Source: Rhodococcus opacus B4
GTDB lineage: Bacteria; Actinomycetota; Actinomycetes; Mycobacteriales; Mycobacteriaceae
Length of the DNA stretch: 64,000 nt
Direction of reading: 5' to 3'
Assembly (NCBI RefSeq): GCF_000010805.1
Contig: NC_012522.1
Coordinates: forward strand, 1,674,001 to 1,738,000
Made by a program: the position numbers and the translations under genes. Positions 1 through 7,889 of the stretch are shown here, piece after piece (the first letter of the stretch is position 1; the number at the start of each line of letters is the position of its first letter). Under the pieces are notes generated by a model that made no database searches, had not been told where the DNA came from, and saw nothing but the letters and a program-made list of their open reading frames with translations.

Positions 1-122
1 CCGCCCGACCGGTACACAACCCCGGCGGCACCCACCTCATCGACCTGGGCACCCCGACCGGGCACCACTACCGCTCGGCCGCGCCGCCGCTCCCGGACCC
101 GGCGCATCTGCGCGCGTCATGA
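1..122 (+). CDS. C-terminal fragment of a probable DUF222/HNH endonuclease-family protein (partial)
   Basis: An open frame runs from the left edge (frame of base 3) to a TGA at 120-122. The visible 39 residues include the stretch TPTGHHYRSAAPPLPDP. A tail of the type 'TPTGH.Y...PPPL' after a GGTH-like element is common at the C terminus of actinobacterial 13E12-repeat/DUF222 proteins with an HNH nuclease domain. The catalytic part lies outside the window, so the assignment rests on tail similarity only. Its stop codon overlaps the stop of the convergent gene on the other strand in the palindrome TCATGA (117-122). Confidence 0.5.
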   Translation, partial: ARPVHNPGGTHLIDLGTPTGHHYRSAAPPLPDPAHLRAS

Positions 123-530
123 GGTGGTGGGGGTTACCCTCTCGGTCACCGGGGTGATCCGCAACAGCACACGTGGCTTCTGCCGACGCGCGAGGACGCG
201 TTCGACGAACATGACGATCCGGTATTCCAGTCCGTACGCGTCCCGGATCGTGCCGGCCATCCTTCGGCTGATGGACTCGTCGGTGACGATCTCGGCCACT
301 GCGGCAACCGGGTCGACCCCAGCGTCCACCTTTCCTCGCCGAGAGCACGGGCGAAGTTCGACGCTCCCGTTGTTGCGTAGCCGCTTCACCTTTCCACTTT
401 CCTCCGGAGTGGTGACGATGAGAGCGTCGCCGTCACGCGCGATCCACACCGGCGTCGACACGGGCTCCCCGGACCGGCGGAACGTGGTGAGGGAGACGAA
501 CGATTCGTCTCCCAGCGCAGTGAATGTCAC
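117..530 (-). CDS. PPOX-class, probably F420-dependent oxidoreductase (Rv2061c-like)
   Basis: A 137-residue protein of the split-barrel flavin/F420-binding fold. The N-terminal part (SFVSLTTFRRSGEPVSTPVW, then DGDALIVTTPEESGKVKRLR) is the usual signature of small actinobacterial pyridoxamine-phosphate-oxidase-like proteins of the Rv2061c type. These bind F420 or flavin and reduce or sequester small molecules. The actual substrate cannot be read from sequence. It shares an ATGA overlap (527-530) with the upstream 391-residue gene, so the two are translationally coupled. Length is normal for the family. Confidence 0.8.
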   Translation of the reverse strand: MTFTALGDESFVSLTTFRRSGEPVSTPVWIARDGDALIVTTPEESGKVKRLRNNGSVELRPCSRRGKVDAGVDPVAAVAEIVTDESISRRMAGTIRDAYGLEYRIVMFVERVLARRQKPRVLLRITPVTERVTPTTS

Positions 531-1702
531 TTGTTTCCACCCGACCAGGCTGTGAGTTCGGCGATGTCTCCGTACAGCGCCGACTGGTAGGTGAGCATCA
601 GCTCCTCCACCCCGCCGAACTGATCGCCGACGTGATGGGTGTTCTCCGCCGACAGCTCACGGTCGCCGGAACGTGAGATGAGTTCGTCGATGCGGCTGTC
701 GAGGCTCATCGCCCGGTTGACTGCCAGCACGGACCGCAGCTGCACCTCGGCTCGGGACAGCAGGTCGCCGATTCGTGCGAGTGCGGCGACGCGGTCGACC
801 AGTTGATCCCATACCGGCTTCAGCGCGTTCTGCCGGGCCTCGACCTGTTGACGGGCCGTGTCGGAATGGGTGGCGCGCAGCGCTTCGTCGAGTTCGATTC
901 GGATTCCGCGCAGCGCAACGGTGTCGACGGCGATCTGCGTCAGCTCTTCGGCGAGGTCGAGTTGGTAACGCTGGACCGCGAAGTGCTCCGAGTGCCACAC
1001 CTCGGAACCGTCGATCCTGTCGTAGAGCATCCCCGCAAGGTAGAGGAGGGTGTCGTACGAGTCGGCGAATCTGTCGTTGTCGAGATCGGCACCTCTGCCG
1101 ATGGCGTCGGCGACGCGTCGTCCGACCGCGGCCATCGGGGTGTTCTCGGCCACCTGGCCGAGGCGTTCCGCTGCGGTGCCGCGGGCATAGTTGCCGGCCC
1201 GTTCGAGAGCGGTGCCCGCGATCGGCGCCGGCGTGCGTTGCAGTGCCCGGAACAGTGCCTCACGCTGTTCGAGATCCAGGTGAACACCCTCGCGTCGATC
1301 CCGGCGCATGGCCCGGACTCCGTTGCCGTAGTGCGCCGGCGACATCACCACCGCGGACCGATACGACTGCACCTTGCGGCCCAGTTCGGTGGCACGGTAT
1401 TTGAACAGCAGTTGCGCCGGTCCGGGACGCAGGCTGGCGGCGCGGCGCGCCACCTGGGTGTACTCGTCCGTCAGCAGGCGCAGCGCCCCGAAGCCGCCGA
1501 TCGACGGGATCGTGCGCCCCGCGCGACGTCGGTTCGTGAGTGTCTGCCGAGTGGGGGCGTCGAGACTCCCGGCGGCGATCAGCACGGCGGCGGCGTCCGA
1601 CAGCGGGGCGTGTGTGCCCGTGATCATGGACCGTTCGCACCAGTTGCGGACCTGGAAGGAGATGTGGGCACGACGCTCCTCGTACTGGGCGCTTTCCGAC
1701 AT
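527..1702 (-). CDS. Conserved hypothetical protein, mainly alpha-helical
   Basis: A 391-residue soluble protein with no signal peptide, membrane segment or motif that I recognise. It is rich in Arg, Ala and Leu and looks helical throughout, with long amphipathic stretches between about residues 230 and 330. The ATG at 1702 has a strong Shine-Dalgarno sequence (AGGAGG) a few bases upstream. The 3' end overlaps the start of the PPOX/F420-type gene by 4 bases, so the two probably form an operon and may act together, but no function can be assigned. Confidence 0.75.
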   Translation of the reverse strand: MSESAQYEERRAHISFQVRNWCERSMITGTHAPLSDAAAVLIAAGSLDAPTRQTLTNRRRAGRTIPSIGGFGALRLLTDEYTQVARRAASLRPGPAQLLFKYRATELGRKVQSYRSAVVMSPAHYGNGVRAMRRDRREGVHLDLEQREALFRALQRTPAPIAGTALERAGNYARGTAAERLGQVAENTPMAAVGRRVADAIGRGADLDNDRFADSYDTLLYLAGMLYDRIDGSEVWHSEHFAVQRYQLDLAEELTQIAVDTVALRGIRIELDEALRATHSDTARQQVEARQNALKPVWDQLVDRVAALARIGDLLSRAEVQLRSVLAVNRAMSLDSRIDELISRSGDRELSAENTHHVGDQFGGVEELMLTYQSALYGDIAELTAWSGGNK

Positions 1703-1760
1703 CGGGACCTCCTGGCAACCGGCTGATCACCACTGTCCCAGAATTTCGACCGGCGCGCTC

Positions 1761-1773
1761 TAAGCTCTCCCCC
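1761..1773 (+). promoter_or_regulatory. Putative -10 element for leaderless transcription of the lipoprotein gene
   Basis: TAAGCT (1761-1766) fits the actinobacterial TANNNT -10 consensus and lies 7 bases before the ATG at 1774. No Shine-Dalgarno sequence is present (the spacer is CTCCCCC), so a leaderless mRNA starting at the ATG is likely. Confidence 0.4.
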
Positions 1774-2403
1774 ATGACCCCGACGGTGCGTGCGGTGCTC
1801 CTGTTCGCGACGGCGTTGCTGGTGGCCGGTTGCGGTCGCGCGGTCGACGGATCCCCCCAGAACGGTGCCGTCGCCGGACCCGCCACCACATCTGCGGTGA
1901 CGACCGCACCGATGTCACCCGCGCCTTCGGTGACGACCGCACCGAGAACGACCACCACGACGACCACGACAACAACAACAACAACAACCCCGGCCCCGGC
2001 CGACCCGCAGGCGTTCGCCGGCAGCGCGGCGGGGAGTTATTACTTCACGACGCCGAGCACCAAGTTCCACTGTGCGATCCTGACGGGCGGCGACCTCCCG
2101 ACCGCCGGCTGTCACGGCCCGATGCCGGAGTCGGCGCCGAAGGTCCCGGGGGCAGGCGCGTCCGGTACCGCAGTGACTCCTAACGCGATCGAGGTCACCG
2201 GCGGCCGCCCCGGTCAGTTCGCCAGCGCCGGCGACCCGCGGTTCTACCCCCTCGACGGATCGGCCGCGCCCGCACTGTCGTACGGACGGGAGTTGCAGGT
2301 GAACGACCTGACGTGCCTCGTCGACGAGTCGGCCGGGGTGACGTGCCGCAGCGAGGCCGGTCACGGATTCACGCTCTCGGACAGCGTGTTCCGGGTGTGG
2401 TGA
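1774..2403 (+). CDS. Secreted lipoprotein with Thr-rich linker
   Basis: A 209-residue lipoprotein. The signal peptide ends in lipobox LVAGC, giving lipidated Cys20. Residues of roughly 30-75 form a low-complexity Ala/Thr/Pro linker with 14 consecutive threonines at about residues 59-72. The C-terminal domain (about 80-209) has four cysteines (FHC, AGC, LTC, VTC) that could form two disulfides, and ends in GHGFTLSDSVFRVW. This C-terminal pattern occurs in actinobacterial exported proteins of unknown function. It is probably anchored in the membrane with the domain spaced out towards the cell wall. Confidence 0.75.
   Translation: MTPTVRAVLLFATALLVAGCGRAVDGSPQNGAVAGPATTSAVTTAPMSPAPSVTTAPRTTTTTTTTTTTTTTPAPADPQAFAGSAAGSYYFTTPSTKFHCAILTGGDLPTAGCHGPMPESAPKVPGAGASGTAVTPNAIEVTGGRPGQFASAGDPRFYPLDGSAAPALSYGRELQVNDLTCLVDESAGVTCRSEAGHGFTLSDSVFRVW
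1948..1989 (+). repeat. Threonine-codon tandem repeat with (ACA)6
   Basis: Fourteen consecutive Thr codons inside the lipoprotein gene. The last part (1969-1986) is six perfect ACA triplets, codons otherwise rare in this GC-rich window. Slippage would change linker length by whole residues without a frameshift. Confidence 0.8.
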
Positions 2404-2409
2404 GCCGAC

Positions 2410-3645
2410 TCAGCCCAGTTCGTCCGAGCGTCGTTCCATCAGTGTGCGCAGCAGCGTGGTCCCCTTGGCGGTGAAGCCGATCGACTCGATCTCCCCGAGG
2501 CCGCGCCCGATGCCCTTGCGGACGCCGTCGAGCATTCTGGTGACGGCACGTTCGGGAACACCGAGCCGTCCCCCGGATTCGACGAAGTGCCTGCGGTTCA
2601 GCTTGTTCGCCTTGCCGTAGAAGTCGAGGGCCATCGGGTCGCGCCACCCGAGGTACGGCTGGGTGCAGAGCAGGTCGTACGCGGGTGTGACGCTCCACAA
2701 CCCCGATTCGGCGAGTTGGACCGAGAAGTTCTTGCCGTGCAGGTCGCCGTTGCCGATCGCGTACGAATAGGCCACCAGCCGAAGCAGTTCCAGGGTGGCC
2801 ACCCGTGCCGATCCGCCGCCGCGCTCACACACGCCGGCGAGTGCGGTGATCACACCCTCGGTCTTCAGCCGGTATTTGGCGGCGGGGAACATCCCCATCA
2901 CCTGGCACGCATCCTCCTGTGGTGTGCGGATGACCCGGCCGGACGAATCGACCCTGCGGTCGAAACGCGCGACGAGCAGGCCGGCATTTCCCTTGCCGTC
3001 GTGCACCAGCTGGTGGTCGGCGACGGGCAAACCGCACTGCGCGGCGAGCCCCATGAAGAAGTGCTCGTTCTCGACCAATTGCGGGTAGCCCTGTGGGGGT
3101 GAGAGTTTGAGAATGGCGGGGCCCTTCTCGGTCGCGATCGGCGTCGAGTACATCTGGGCCGACACCTTCGCCTGCACCCCGGGTAGCGACGTGGGGTCCA
3201 GTTTCACGGCCTCGTGCCCCGACATGTGCTCGAACAGTGCCCGCAGGTCCGAACGCTCGATCGCGTCGGGGTCGAACACGGGTGCGGTTTCGGGCGGCGG
3301 TACTCCTGCGGGCAGGACGCGCACGTCCCCGATCGTGTCGGCTCCGACCGCCATCAGGATCGTGAGGTGATCGTCCTCGGACGTCTTGGTGGCCGCGACC
3401 GCGCCCCGCAACCGGATCCCCTCGGGGAGCAGACCGGCGAAGAACGGCGGGACGCTGCCCCCGCTGGCGCGCACTTCGGTCGAGGAGGTGGGGATCGTCC
3501 ACGCGACCTGCGGGGCGCCGGGATCCTGCAGGTACGCGGCGTCGTAGCGGAAGACGACGTCCCCTCCCTCCCGCACGAGGCTGCCGGCGAGGCGGTCCCC
3601 TTTGTAGACGTCGGCCCGGTCGACGCCGCTGAGGTTCTCGACCAT
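2410..3645 (-). CDS. hipA: HipA-family serine/threonine kinase toxin
   Basis: A 411-residue HipA-like kinase. The N-terminal Couple_hipA subdomain is followed by a Gly-rich ATP loop (SLPGVQAKVS) and the catalytic segment NGDLHGKNF, with predicted catalytic Asp301 and Mg-binding Asn306. E. coli HipA phosphorylates a tRNA synthetase (GltX) and causes dormancy; the target here is unknown. The ATG at 3645 shares one base with the hipB stop (TGATG), so the toxin is coupled to its antitoxin. The length is close to that of E. coli HipA (440). An upstream in-frame start would run into hipB and is not supported. Confidence 0.88.
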   Translation of the reverse strand: MVENLSGVDRADVYKGDRLAGSLVREGGDVVFRYDAAYLQDPGAPQVAWTIPTSSTEVRASGGSVPPFFAGLLPEGIRLRGAVAATKTSEDDHLTILMAVGADTIGDVRVLPAGVPPPETAPVFDPDAIERSDLRALFEHMSGHEAVKLDPTSLPGVQAKVSAQMYSTPIATEKGPAILKLSPPQGYPQLVENEHFFMGLAAQCGLPVADHQLVHDGKGNAGLLVARFDRRVDSSGRVIRTPQEDACQVMGMFPAAKYRLKTEGVITALAGVCERGGGSARVATLELLRLVAYSYAIGNGDLHGKNFSVQLAESGLWSVTPAYDLLCTQPYLGWRDPMALDFYGKANKLNRRHFVESGGRLGVPERAVTRMLDGVRKGIGRGLGEIESIGFTAKGTTLLRTLMERRSDELG

Positions 3646-3893
3646 CAGGGCACCACTTCCACGCCCGAGCGAGTGAGCAGCGCCAGACGGCATCCCATCG
3701 CGTCCGCGACGGCGTCGACGAGGTCCAGTTGGACGGTGCCCCGGCCCGATTCGATCGACTGCACACTCGACCTCGACACCCCGGCCAGGTCGGCGAGCTC
3801 CGCCTGCGTCAGCCCGAGTTGGTGTCGCCGAGCGACGAACCCGTCGGAGATCCCGCCGGTCTCGGTCCGCTCGCGACGGCGTGGGGTCGCCAT
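3645..3893 (-). CDS. hipB: HipB-like XRE-family antitoxin and autorepressor
   Basis: An 82-residue helix-turn-helix protein (TQAELADLAGVSRSSVQSIE, about residues 29-48) of the XRE/HipB type. It should neutralise HipA and repress the operon. I chose the ATG at 3893 because AAGGAGG (complement of 3899-3905) lies at ideal spacing. A longer frame starting at 3995 would translate through a likely operator and has no ribosome-binding site. hipB precedes hipA, the usual order for this toxin-antitoxin type. Confidence 0.85.
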   Translation of the reverse strand: MATPRRRERTETGGISDGFVARRHQLGLTQAELADLAGVSRSSVQSIESGRGTVQLDLVDAVADAMGCRLALLTRSGVEVVP

Positions 3894-3970
3894 GGAAGCC
3901 TCCTTGATCGTCTCAAAGCTTGTCGACGGATGCTTAACGCCAGTGTGCGCCGATTCTGCTTCGAAGTCCA

Positions 3971-4060
3971 CCCCTATGACTGCGAACGCAAGCATAGAGG
4001 CTCGAGTTGATGGAGGGAGAGGAAATCACCCCCTTACGCCTGCGATCGCAAGCACAGACA
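3971..4060. promoter_or_regulatory. Two related dyads exactly 60 bp apart, candidate HipB operators
   Basis: Copy 1 (core 3981-3990, TGCGAACGCA) sits in a 24-bp dyad with outer arms CTATG/CATAG at 3974-3978 and 3993-3997. Copy 2 (core 4041-4050, TGCGATCGCA) is a perfect 10-bp palindrome. Both are followed by AAGCA-(T/C)-AGA. They lie between the divergent hipB and nfo genes, the expected location for HipB operators. The assignment to HipB is inference. Confidence 0.55.
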
Positions 4061-4080
4061 ACGTCACGGCACCCACCCCC

Positions 4081-4092
4081 TACCCTGGGAAC
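4081..4092 (+). promoter_or_regulatory. Putative -10 element for leaderless nfo mRNA
   Basis: TACCCT (4081-4086) followed by 6 bases and ATG at 4093. No ribosome-binding site is visible. This fits a leaderless transcript; a weak -35-like GACAAC lies near 4057-4062. Confidence 0.45.
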
Positions 4093-4863
4093 ATGCGTAT
4101 AGGAGCACACGTCCGCCAGGACGAAGATCCGATCGGATACGGCGAACGGCTCGGCGCCGACGTCATTCAGATGTTCCTCACGGACCCGCAGAAATGGGAG
4201 AAGCCCCCGACGCATCCGCGGACGGACGAGATCCGCGACAGCCCGATCGACGTCGTCGTGCACTCGTCGTACGTGATCAACGTGGCCAGCCTCAACAACC
4301 GGCTCCGGATGCCCTCCCGCAACGCCGTCGCGCAGCAGGCCCAGGCCGCCGCCGACATCGGCGCGATCGGGCTGGTGGTCCACGGCGGGCACGTCCGCGA
4401 CGGCGAGGACGTGAACGCGGGGATCGTCAACTGGCGCAAACTGTTCGAACGCCAGGCCGACAAGGGCGGATTCCCCGTCCCCATCCTCATCGAGAACACC
4501 GCCGGCGGCGACTTCGCGATGGCACGGCACTTCGACGCCATCGACCGGCTGTGGCAGGAGGTCGGCGACTTCGGCGCCGGCTTCTGCCTCGACACCTGCC
4601 ATGCCTGGGCGGGCGGCGAGGATCTGGTGGGGGTCGTCGAACGCATCAAGGCCATCACCGGCCGCATCGACCTGGTGCACCTCAACAACTCCCGCGACGA
4701 GTTCGACTCGGCCCGCGACCGGCACGCCAACCTCGCCGACGGAACCATCGACCCCGAACTGCTCGCCGAGGTCGTGCGGACCGCCGGCGCGCCCGTCGTC
4801 CTCGAGACGCCGGCGGAAGGGCTGGCCGACGACCTCGCGTATCTCCGGGAGACGGTCGGCTAG
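4093..4863 (+). CDS. nfo: Endonuclease IV (deoxyribonuclease IV, AP endonuclease)
   Basis: A 256-residue TIM-barrel AP endonuclease of the Nfo/End family, which cleaves abasic sites in base-excision repair. Metal-ligand motifs are present in order: VVHSSY and VVHGGH (His), IENTAGG (Glu), CLDTCHAWAGG (Asp, His), LVHLNNS (His), DRHANLADG (Asp, His) and VLETP (Glu), enough for the trinuclear Zn site. Length matches the mycobacterial enzyme better than E. coli Nfo (285). The start at 4093 is supported by MRIGAHV at the family's usual N terminus. The TAG stop overlaps the stop of the convergent transporter gene. Confidence 0.92.
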   Translation: MRIGAHVRQDEDPIGYGERLGADVIQMFLTDPQKWEKPPTHPRTDEIRDSPIDVVVHSSYVINVASLNNRLRMPSRNAVAQQAQAAADIGAIGLVVHGGHVRDGEDVNAGIVNWRKLFERQADKGGFPVPILIENTAGGDFAMARHFDAIDRLWQEVGDFGAGFCLDTCHAWAGGEDLVGVVERIKAITGRIDLVHLNNSRDEFDSARDRHANLADGTIDPELLAEVVRTAGAPVVLETPAEGLADDLAYLRETVG

Positions 4864-6323
4864 TCGCCCAGCCGGCCGGTCAGCCTGCGGTACCGCTCCT
4901 CGCTGACCGGGTTCAGACCCTCCACGGTGACGTCGGTGCCGCGGCTCGCGTACTTCGTGGTGATGCCGTCGAGTGCGGCCACGGTGGAGGCGTCCCAGAT
5001 GGTGGCGCCCGACAGATCGATGACCACGCGACCCGGGTCGTCGGCGTAGTCGAACGAGAACACGAGGTCGTTGGACGAGGCGAAGAAGAGCTGGCCGCTC
5101 ACCCGGTACGTCTTCACGTCGCCGTCGCGTTCGCCGCGCACGTCCACCATGTGTGCCACCCGGCGCGCGAACAGCACCATCGCAACGAGTACCCCGACAC
5201 CCACACCGATCGCGAGATTGTCCGTCGCGAGGGTGCCCGCGACGGTACTGAGCATCACCAGAGTCTCGCTCAGCGGCATCCGCCGGAGTGTGCGGACGCT
5301 GTGCCAGTCGAAGGTCGTGGCGGCCACCAGCACCATCACGGCGACGAGCGCCGCCATCGGAATGGTTCCCACCACGTCGCCGAGACCGACCACGAGAATC
5401 AGCAGAAACGCACCCGACAGGAACGTCGACAACCGGGTTCGAGCCCCACCGGTCTTGACGTTGATGATGGTCTGCCCGATCAGGGCGCACCCGCCCATCC
5501 CGCCGAACAGTCCCGTCACGATGTTCGCGACGCCCTGCCCCCACGACTCCCGCGTCTTGTCCGAATGCGTGTCGGTGACGGAGTCCACCAGTTTGGCGCT
5601 CATCAACGATTCGAGGAGTCCGACGACGGCCATCGCCAGCGCGAACGGGGCGATGATCCGCAGGGTGTCGACCGTGAGCGGAACGTCCGGCAACCCGATC
5701 AGGGACGGCAGGCCGTCGGGCAGTTCGCCCTGATCCCCGACGGTGGGCACCGCGACACCGGCGAGGACGGTGAACGCGGTGAGACCGACGATCACGAGCA
5801 GCGGGGCGGGCACCGCCGTGGTCAGCTTCGGGATCCACACGAGCAGCACGAGACCGGCGGCGAGGAGCGCGTACACCGCCCACGGCACGTTCGTCAGATA
5901 CGGGAACTGGTGCACGAAGATGAGGATTCCCAGTGCGTTGCAGAAGCCGACCATCACGCTGCGGGGCAGGAACCGCATGAGCCGCGCCACCCCGAGGACG
6001 GCGAGGAGGATCTGCATCGCACCGCCGAGGAAGACGGCCGCGATGAGGTACTGCAACCCGTGGGACGCCATGAGCGGGGCCAGCACCAGCGACACCGAGC
6101 CGGTGGCCGCGGAGATCATCGCCGGGCGGCCGCCGGTGAACGCGATGGTCATCGCCATGATCGCGGCGGTGAACAGGCCCACCCGCGGATCGACACCCAC
6201 GATGATGGAGAACGACAACGCCTCCGGGATGAGGGCCATCGCCACGACGAGCGCGGACAACGACTCGATACGAAACACTTTCGGATGCAGCCATACCGGC
6301 CGTCGGAGAGCGAGAGAGGGCAC
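4860..6323 (-). CDS. SulP-family inorganic anion transporter with STAS domain
   Basis: A 487-residue integral membrane protein with about 11-12 hydrophobic segments (residues about 15-390) and a cytoplasmic STAS domain (about 400-487, with VVIDLSGATIWDASTVAALD). SulP proteins move sulfate, bicarbonate or dicarboxylates, often with Na+ or H+. The substrate is not evident, and no cysteine-synthesis or carbonic-anhydrase gene lies beside it. It starts with GTG at 6323 behind AGGAAGAAGGA. The stop overlaps the nfo stop in CTAG (4860-4863), leaving no space for a separate terminator. Confidence 0.88.
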   Translation of the reverse strand: MPSLALRRPVWLHPKVFRIESLSALVVAMALIPEALSFSIIVGVDPRVGLFTAAIMAMTIAFTGGRPAMISAATGSVSLVLAPLMASHGLQYLIAAVFLGGAMQILLAVLGVARLMRFLPRSVMVGFCNALGILIFVHQFPYLTNVPWAVYALLAAGLVLLVWIPKLTTAVPAPLLVIVGLTAFTVLAGVAVPTVGDQGELPDGLPSLIGLPDVPLTVDTLRIIAPFALAMAVVGLLESLMSAKLVDSVTDTHSDKTRESWGQGVANIVTGLFGGMGGCALIGQTIINVKTGGARTRLSTFLSGAFLLILVVGLGDVVGTIPMAALVAVMVLVAATTFDWHSVRTLRRMPLSETLVMLSTVAGTLATDNLAIGVGVGVLVAMVLFARRVAHMVDVRGERDGDVKTYRVSGQLFFASSNDLVFSFDYADDPGRVVIDLSGATIWDASTVAALDGITTKYASRGTDVTVEGLNPVSEERYRRLTGRLGD

Positions 6324-6421
6324 GGGCTGACGATCCTTCTTCCTGAACGGGACCCGAAGATCCTATCCGGGGCGCGTTCGACCAGTACGGTTAGCTGATC
6401 CGCCGAACGAGGAGGAACGCC

Positions 6422-7210
6422 GTGCGACGCACACTTCCGGCCGCCCTGATCGCCGTCCTGACCGCACTGTCGCTGGCCGGGTGCGGGAACTCCGATTCGG
6501 GTCCGGTGATCGACCAGGTACGCGAATCGGGCGTCCTGAAGGTCGGCACCGAGGGCACGTACACACCGTTCAGCTACCAGGGTCCCGACGGTCAGCTCAC
6601 CGGGTACGACGTCGATGTCATCCGCGCGGTCGGGGACAAACTCGGCGTGTCCGTCGAGTTCACGCAGACCCCGTGGGACTCCATCTTCGCGGGCCTCGAG
6701 GCGAAACGTTACGACCTCGTCGCCAACCAGGTGACCGTCAACGACGAACGCACCCAGAAGTACGACCTGTCGACGCCGTACACCTACTCCGAGGGTGTGA
6801 TCGTCACCCGGGCCGACGACAACGCGATCACCTCGCTCGCCGACCTGAACGGCAAGACGACGGCGCAGTCGGCGACGAGCAACTGGGCGCAGGTGGCCAG
6901 GGACGCGGGCGCGAACGTCGAATCCGTCGAGGGCTTCGTGCAGGCCATCACCCTGTTGAAGGACGGCCGGGTCGATGCGACCGTCAACGACAATCTGGCC
7001 GTCGCCGAATATCAGAAGCAGACCGGTGACACCGGGGTGAAGATCGCCGCCGAGACCGGTGACACGAGCGAGCAGGCGTTCGCCGCCCGCAAGGACAGCG
7101 GCCTGATGCCCGACATCGACAAGGCCCTGGACGAACTGCGCGCCGACGGCACACTCGCGCAGATCTCGCAGAAGTACTTCGGCACCGACGTGTCGGCACC
7201 GACCAACTGA
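6422..7210 (+). CDS. Polar amino-acid (cystine-like) ABC transporter substrate-binding lipoprotein
   Basis: A 262-residue family-3 solute-binding lipoprotein. The signal peptide ends in LAGC (Cys21 lipidated). The mature part opens with GVLKVGTEGTYTPFSYQ and continues TGYDVDVIRAVGDKLG, typical of TcyA/FliY-type cystine and polar amino-acid receptors. The GTG start follows GAGGAGG. It lies first in a three-gene importer with permease (10-base gap) and ATPase downstream. The exact ligand cannot be read; cystine or another polar amino acid is the family expectation. Confidence 0.9.
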   Translation: MRRTLPAALIAVLTALSLAGCGNSDSGPVIDQVRESGVLKVGTEGTYTPFSYQGPDGQLTGYDVDVIRAVGDKLGVSVEFTQTPWDSIFAGLEAKRYDLVANQVTVNDERTQKYDLSTPYTYSEGVIVTRADDNAITSLADLNGKTTAQSATSNWAQVARDAGANVESVEGFVQAITLLKDGRVDATVNDNLAVAEYQKQTGDTGVKIAAETGDTSEQAFAARKDSGLMPDIDKALDELRADGTLAQISQKYFGTDVSAPTN

Positions 7211-7220
7211 GAGCCCGCCC

Positions 7221-7889
7221 GTGGACGACGCAACGGTCCAGCTGATCCTGGACAACCTGTGGCCGATGCTGAAGGCCACGATCACCATGACGATTCCGCT
7301 GACGATCATCAGCTTCACCATCGGTCTGGTGATCGCGTTGCTGGTCGCGCTCGCCCGGATCTCGTCGATCAGACCGCTGTCGGTGCTGGCCCGCTTCTAC
7401 GTCTCCATCATCCGCGGCACCCCGCTGCTGGTGCAGTTGTTCATCGTGTTCTACGCGCTGCCGCAGTTCGGCGTGACGCTCGAACCGTTCCCGGCCGCGG
7501 TGATCGCGTTCAGCCTCAACGTCGGCGGCTACGCGGCCGAGGTGATCCGCGCGGCGATCCTGTCGATTCCGAAGGGACAGTGGGAAGCCGCGCAGACCAT
7601 CGGCATGGGCTACACCACCACCCTGCAGCGGATCGTGCTGCCGCAGGCCACGCGGGTGGCCGTCCCTCCGCTGTCCAACACGCTGATCTCCCTGGTGAAG
7701 GACACGTCGCTGGCGTCGACGATACTGGTGACCGAACTGCTGCGCGTCGCCCAGCTCGCCGCCGCACCGACGTTCGACTTCTTCGCCCTCTACGGCGTCG
7801 CCGCGCTGTACTACTGGGTGATCTGCATCTTCCTGTCGGCCGTCCAGGTCCGGCTCGAAGCCCGACTCGACAGGTATGTGGCCAGATGA
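7221..7889 (+). CDS. Polar amino-acid ABC transporter permease
   Basis: A 222-residue His/Glu/Gln/Arg-type inner-membrane permease with about five transmembrane segments. The EAA-type loop that contacts the ATPase is visible at GQWEAAQTIGMGYTTTLQRI. SIIRGTPLLVQLF is a family hallmark. It starts with GTG and ends in a 4-base overlap with the ATPase gene, so the two are translationally coupled. It probably works as a homodimer because only one permease gene is present. Confidence 0.9.
   Translation: MDDATVQLILDNLWPMLKATITMTIPLTIISFTIGLVIALLVALARISSIRPLSVLARFYVSIIRGTPLLVQLFIVFYALPQFGVTLEPFPAAVIAFSLNVGGYAAEVIRAAILSIPKGQWEAAQTIGMGYTTTLQRIVLPQATRVAVPPLSNTLISLVKDTSLASTILVTELLRVAQLAAAPTFDFFALYGVAALYYWVICIFLSAVQVRLEARLDRYVAR

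Noticed and set aside
3894-3995. N-terminal extension of HipB to base 3995.
   Set aside because: It would translate through a dyad repeat and lacks a ribosome-binding site, whereas AAGGAGG stands before ATG 3893.
3214-4092. Upstream in-frame extension of endonuclease IV.
   Set aside because: It runs antisense through hipBA; conserved family sequence begins at MRIGAHV.
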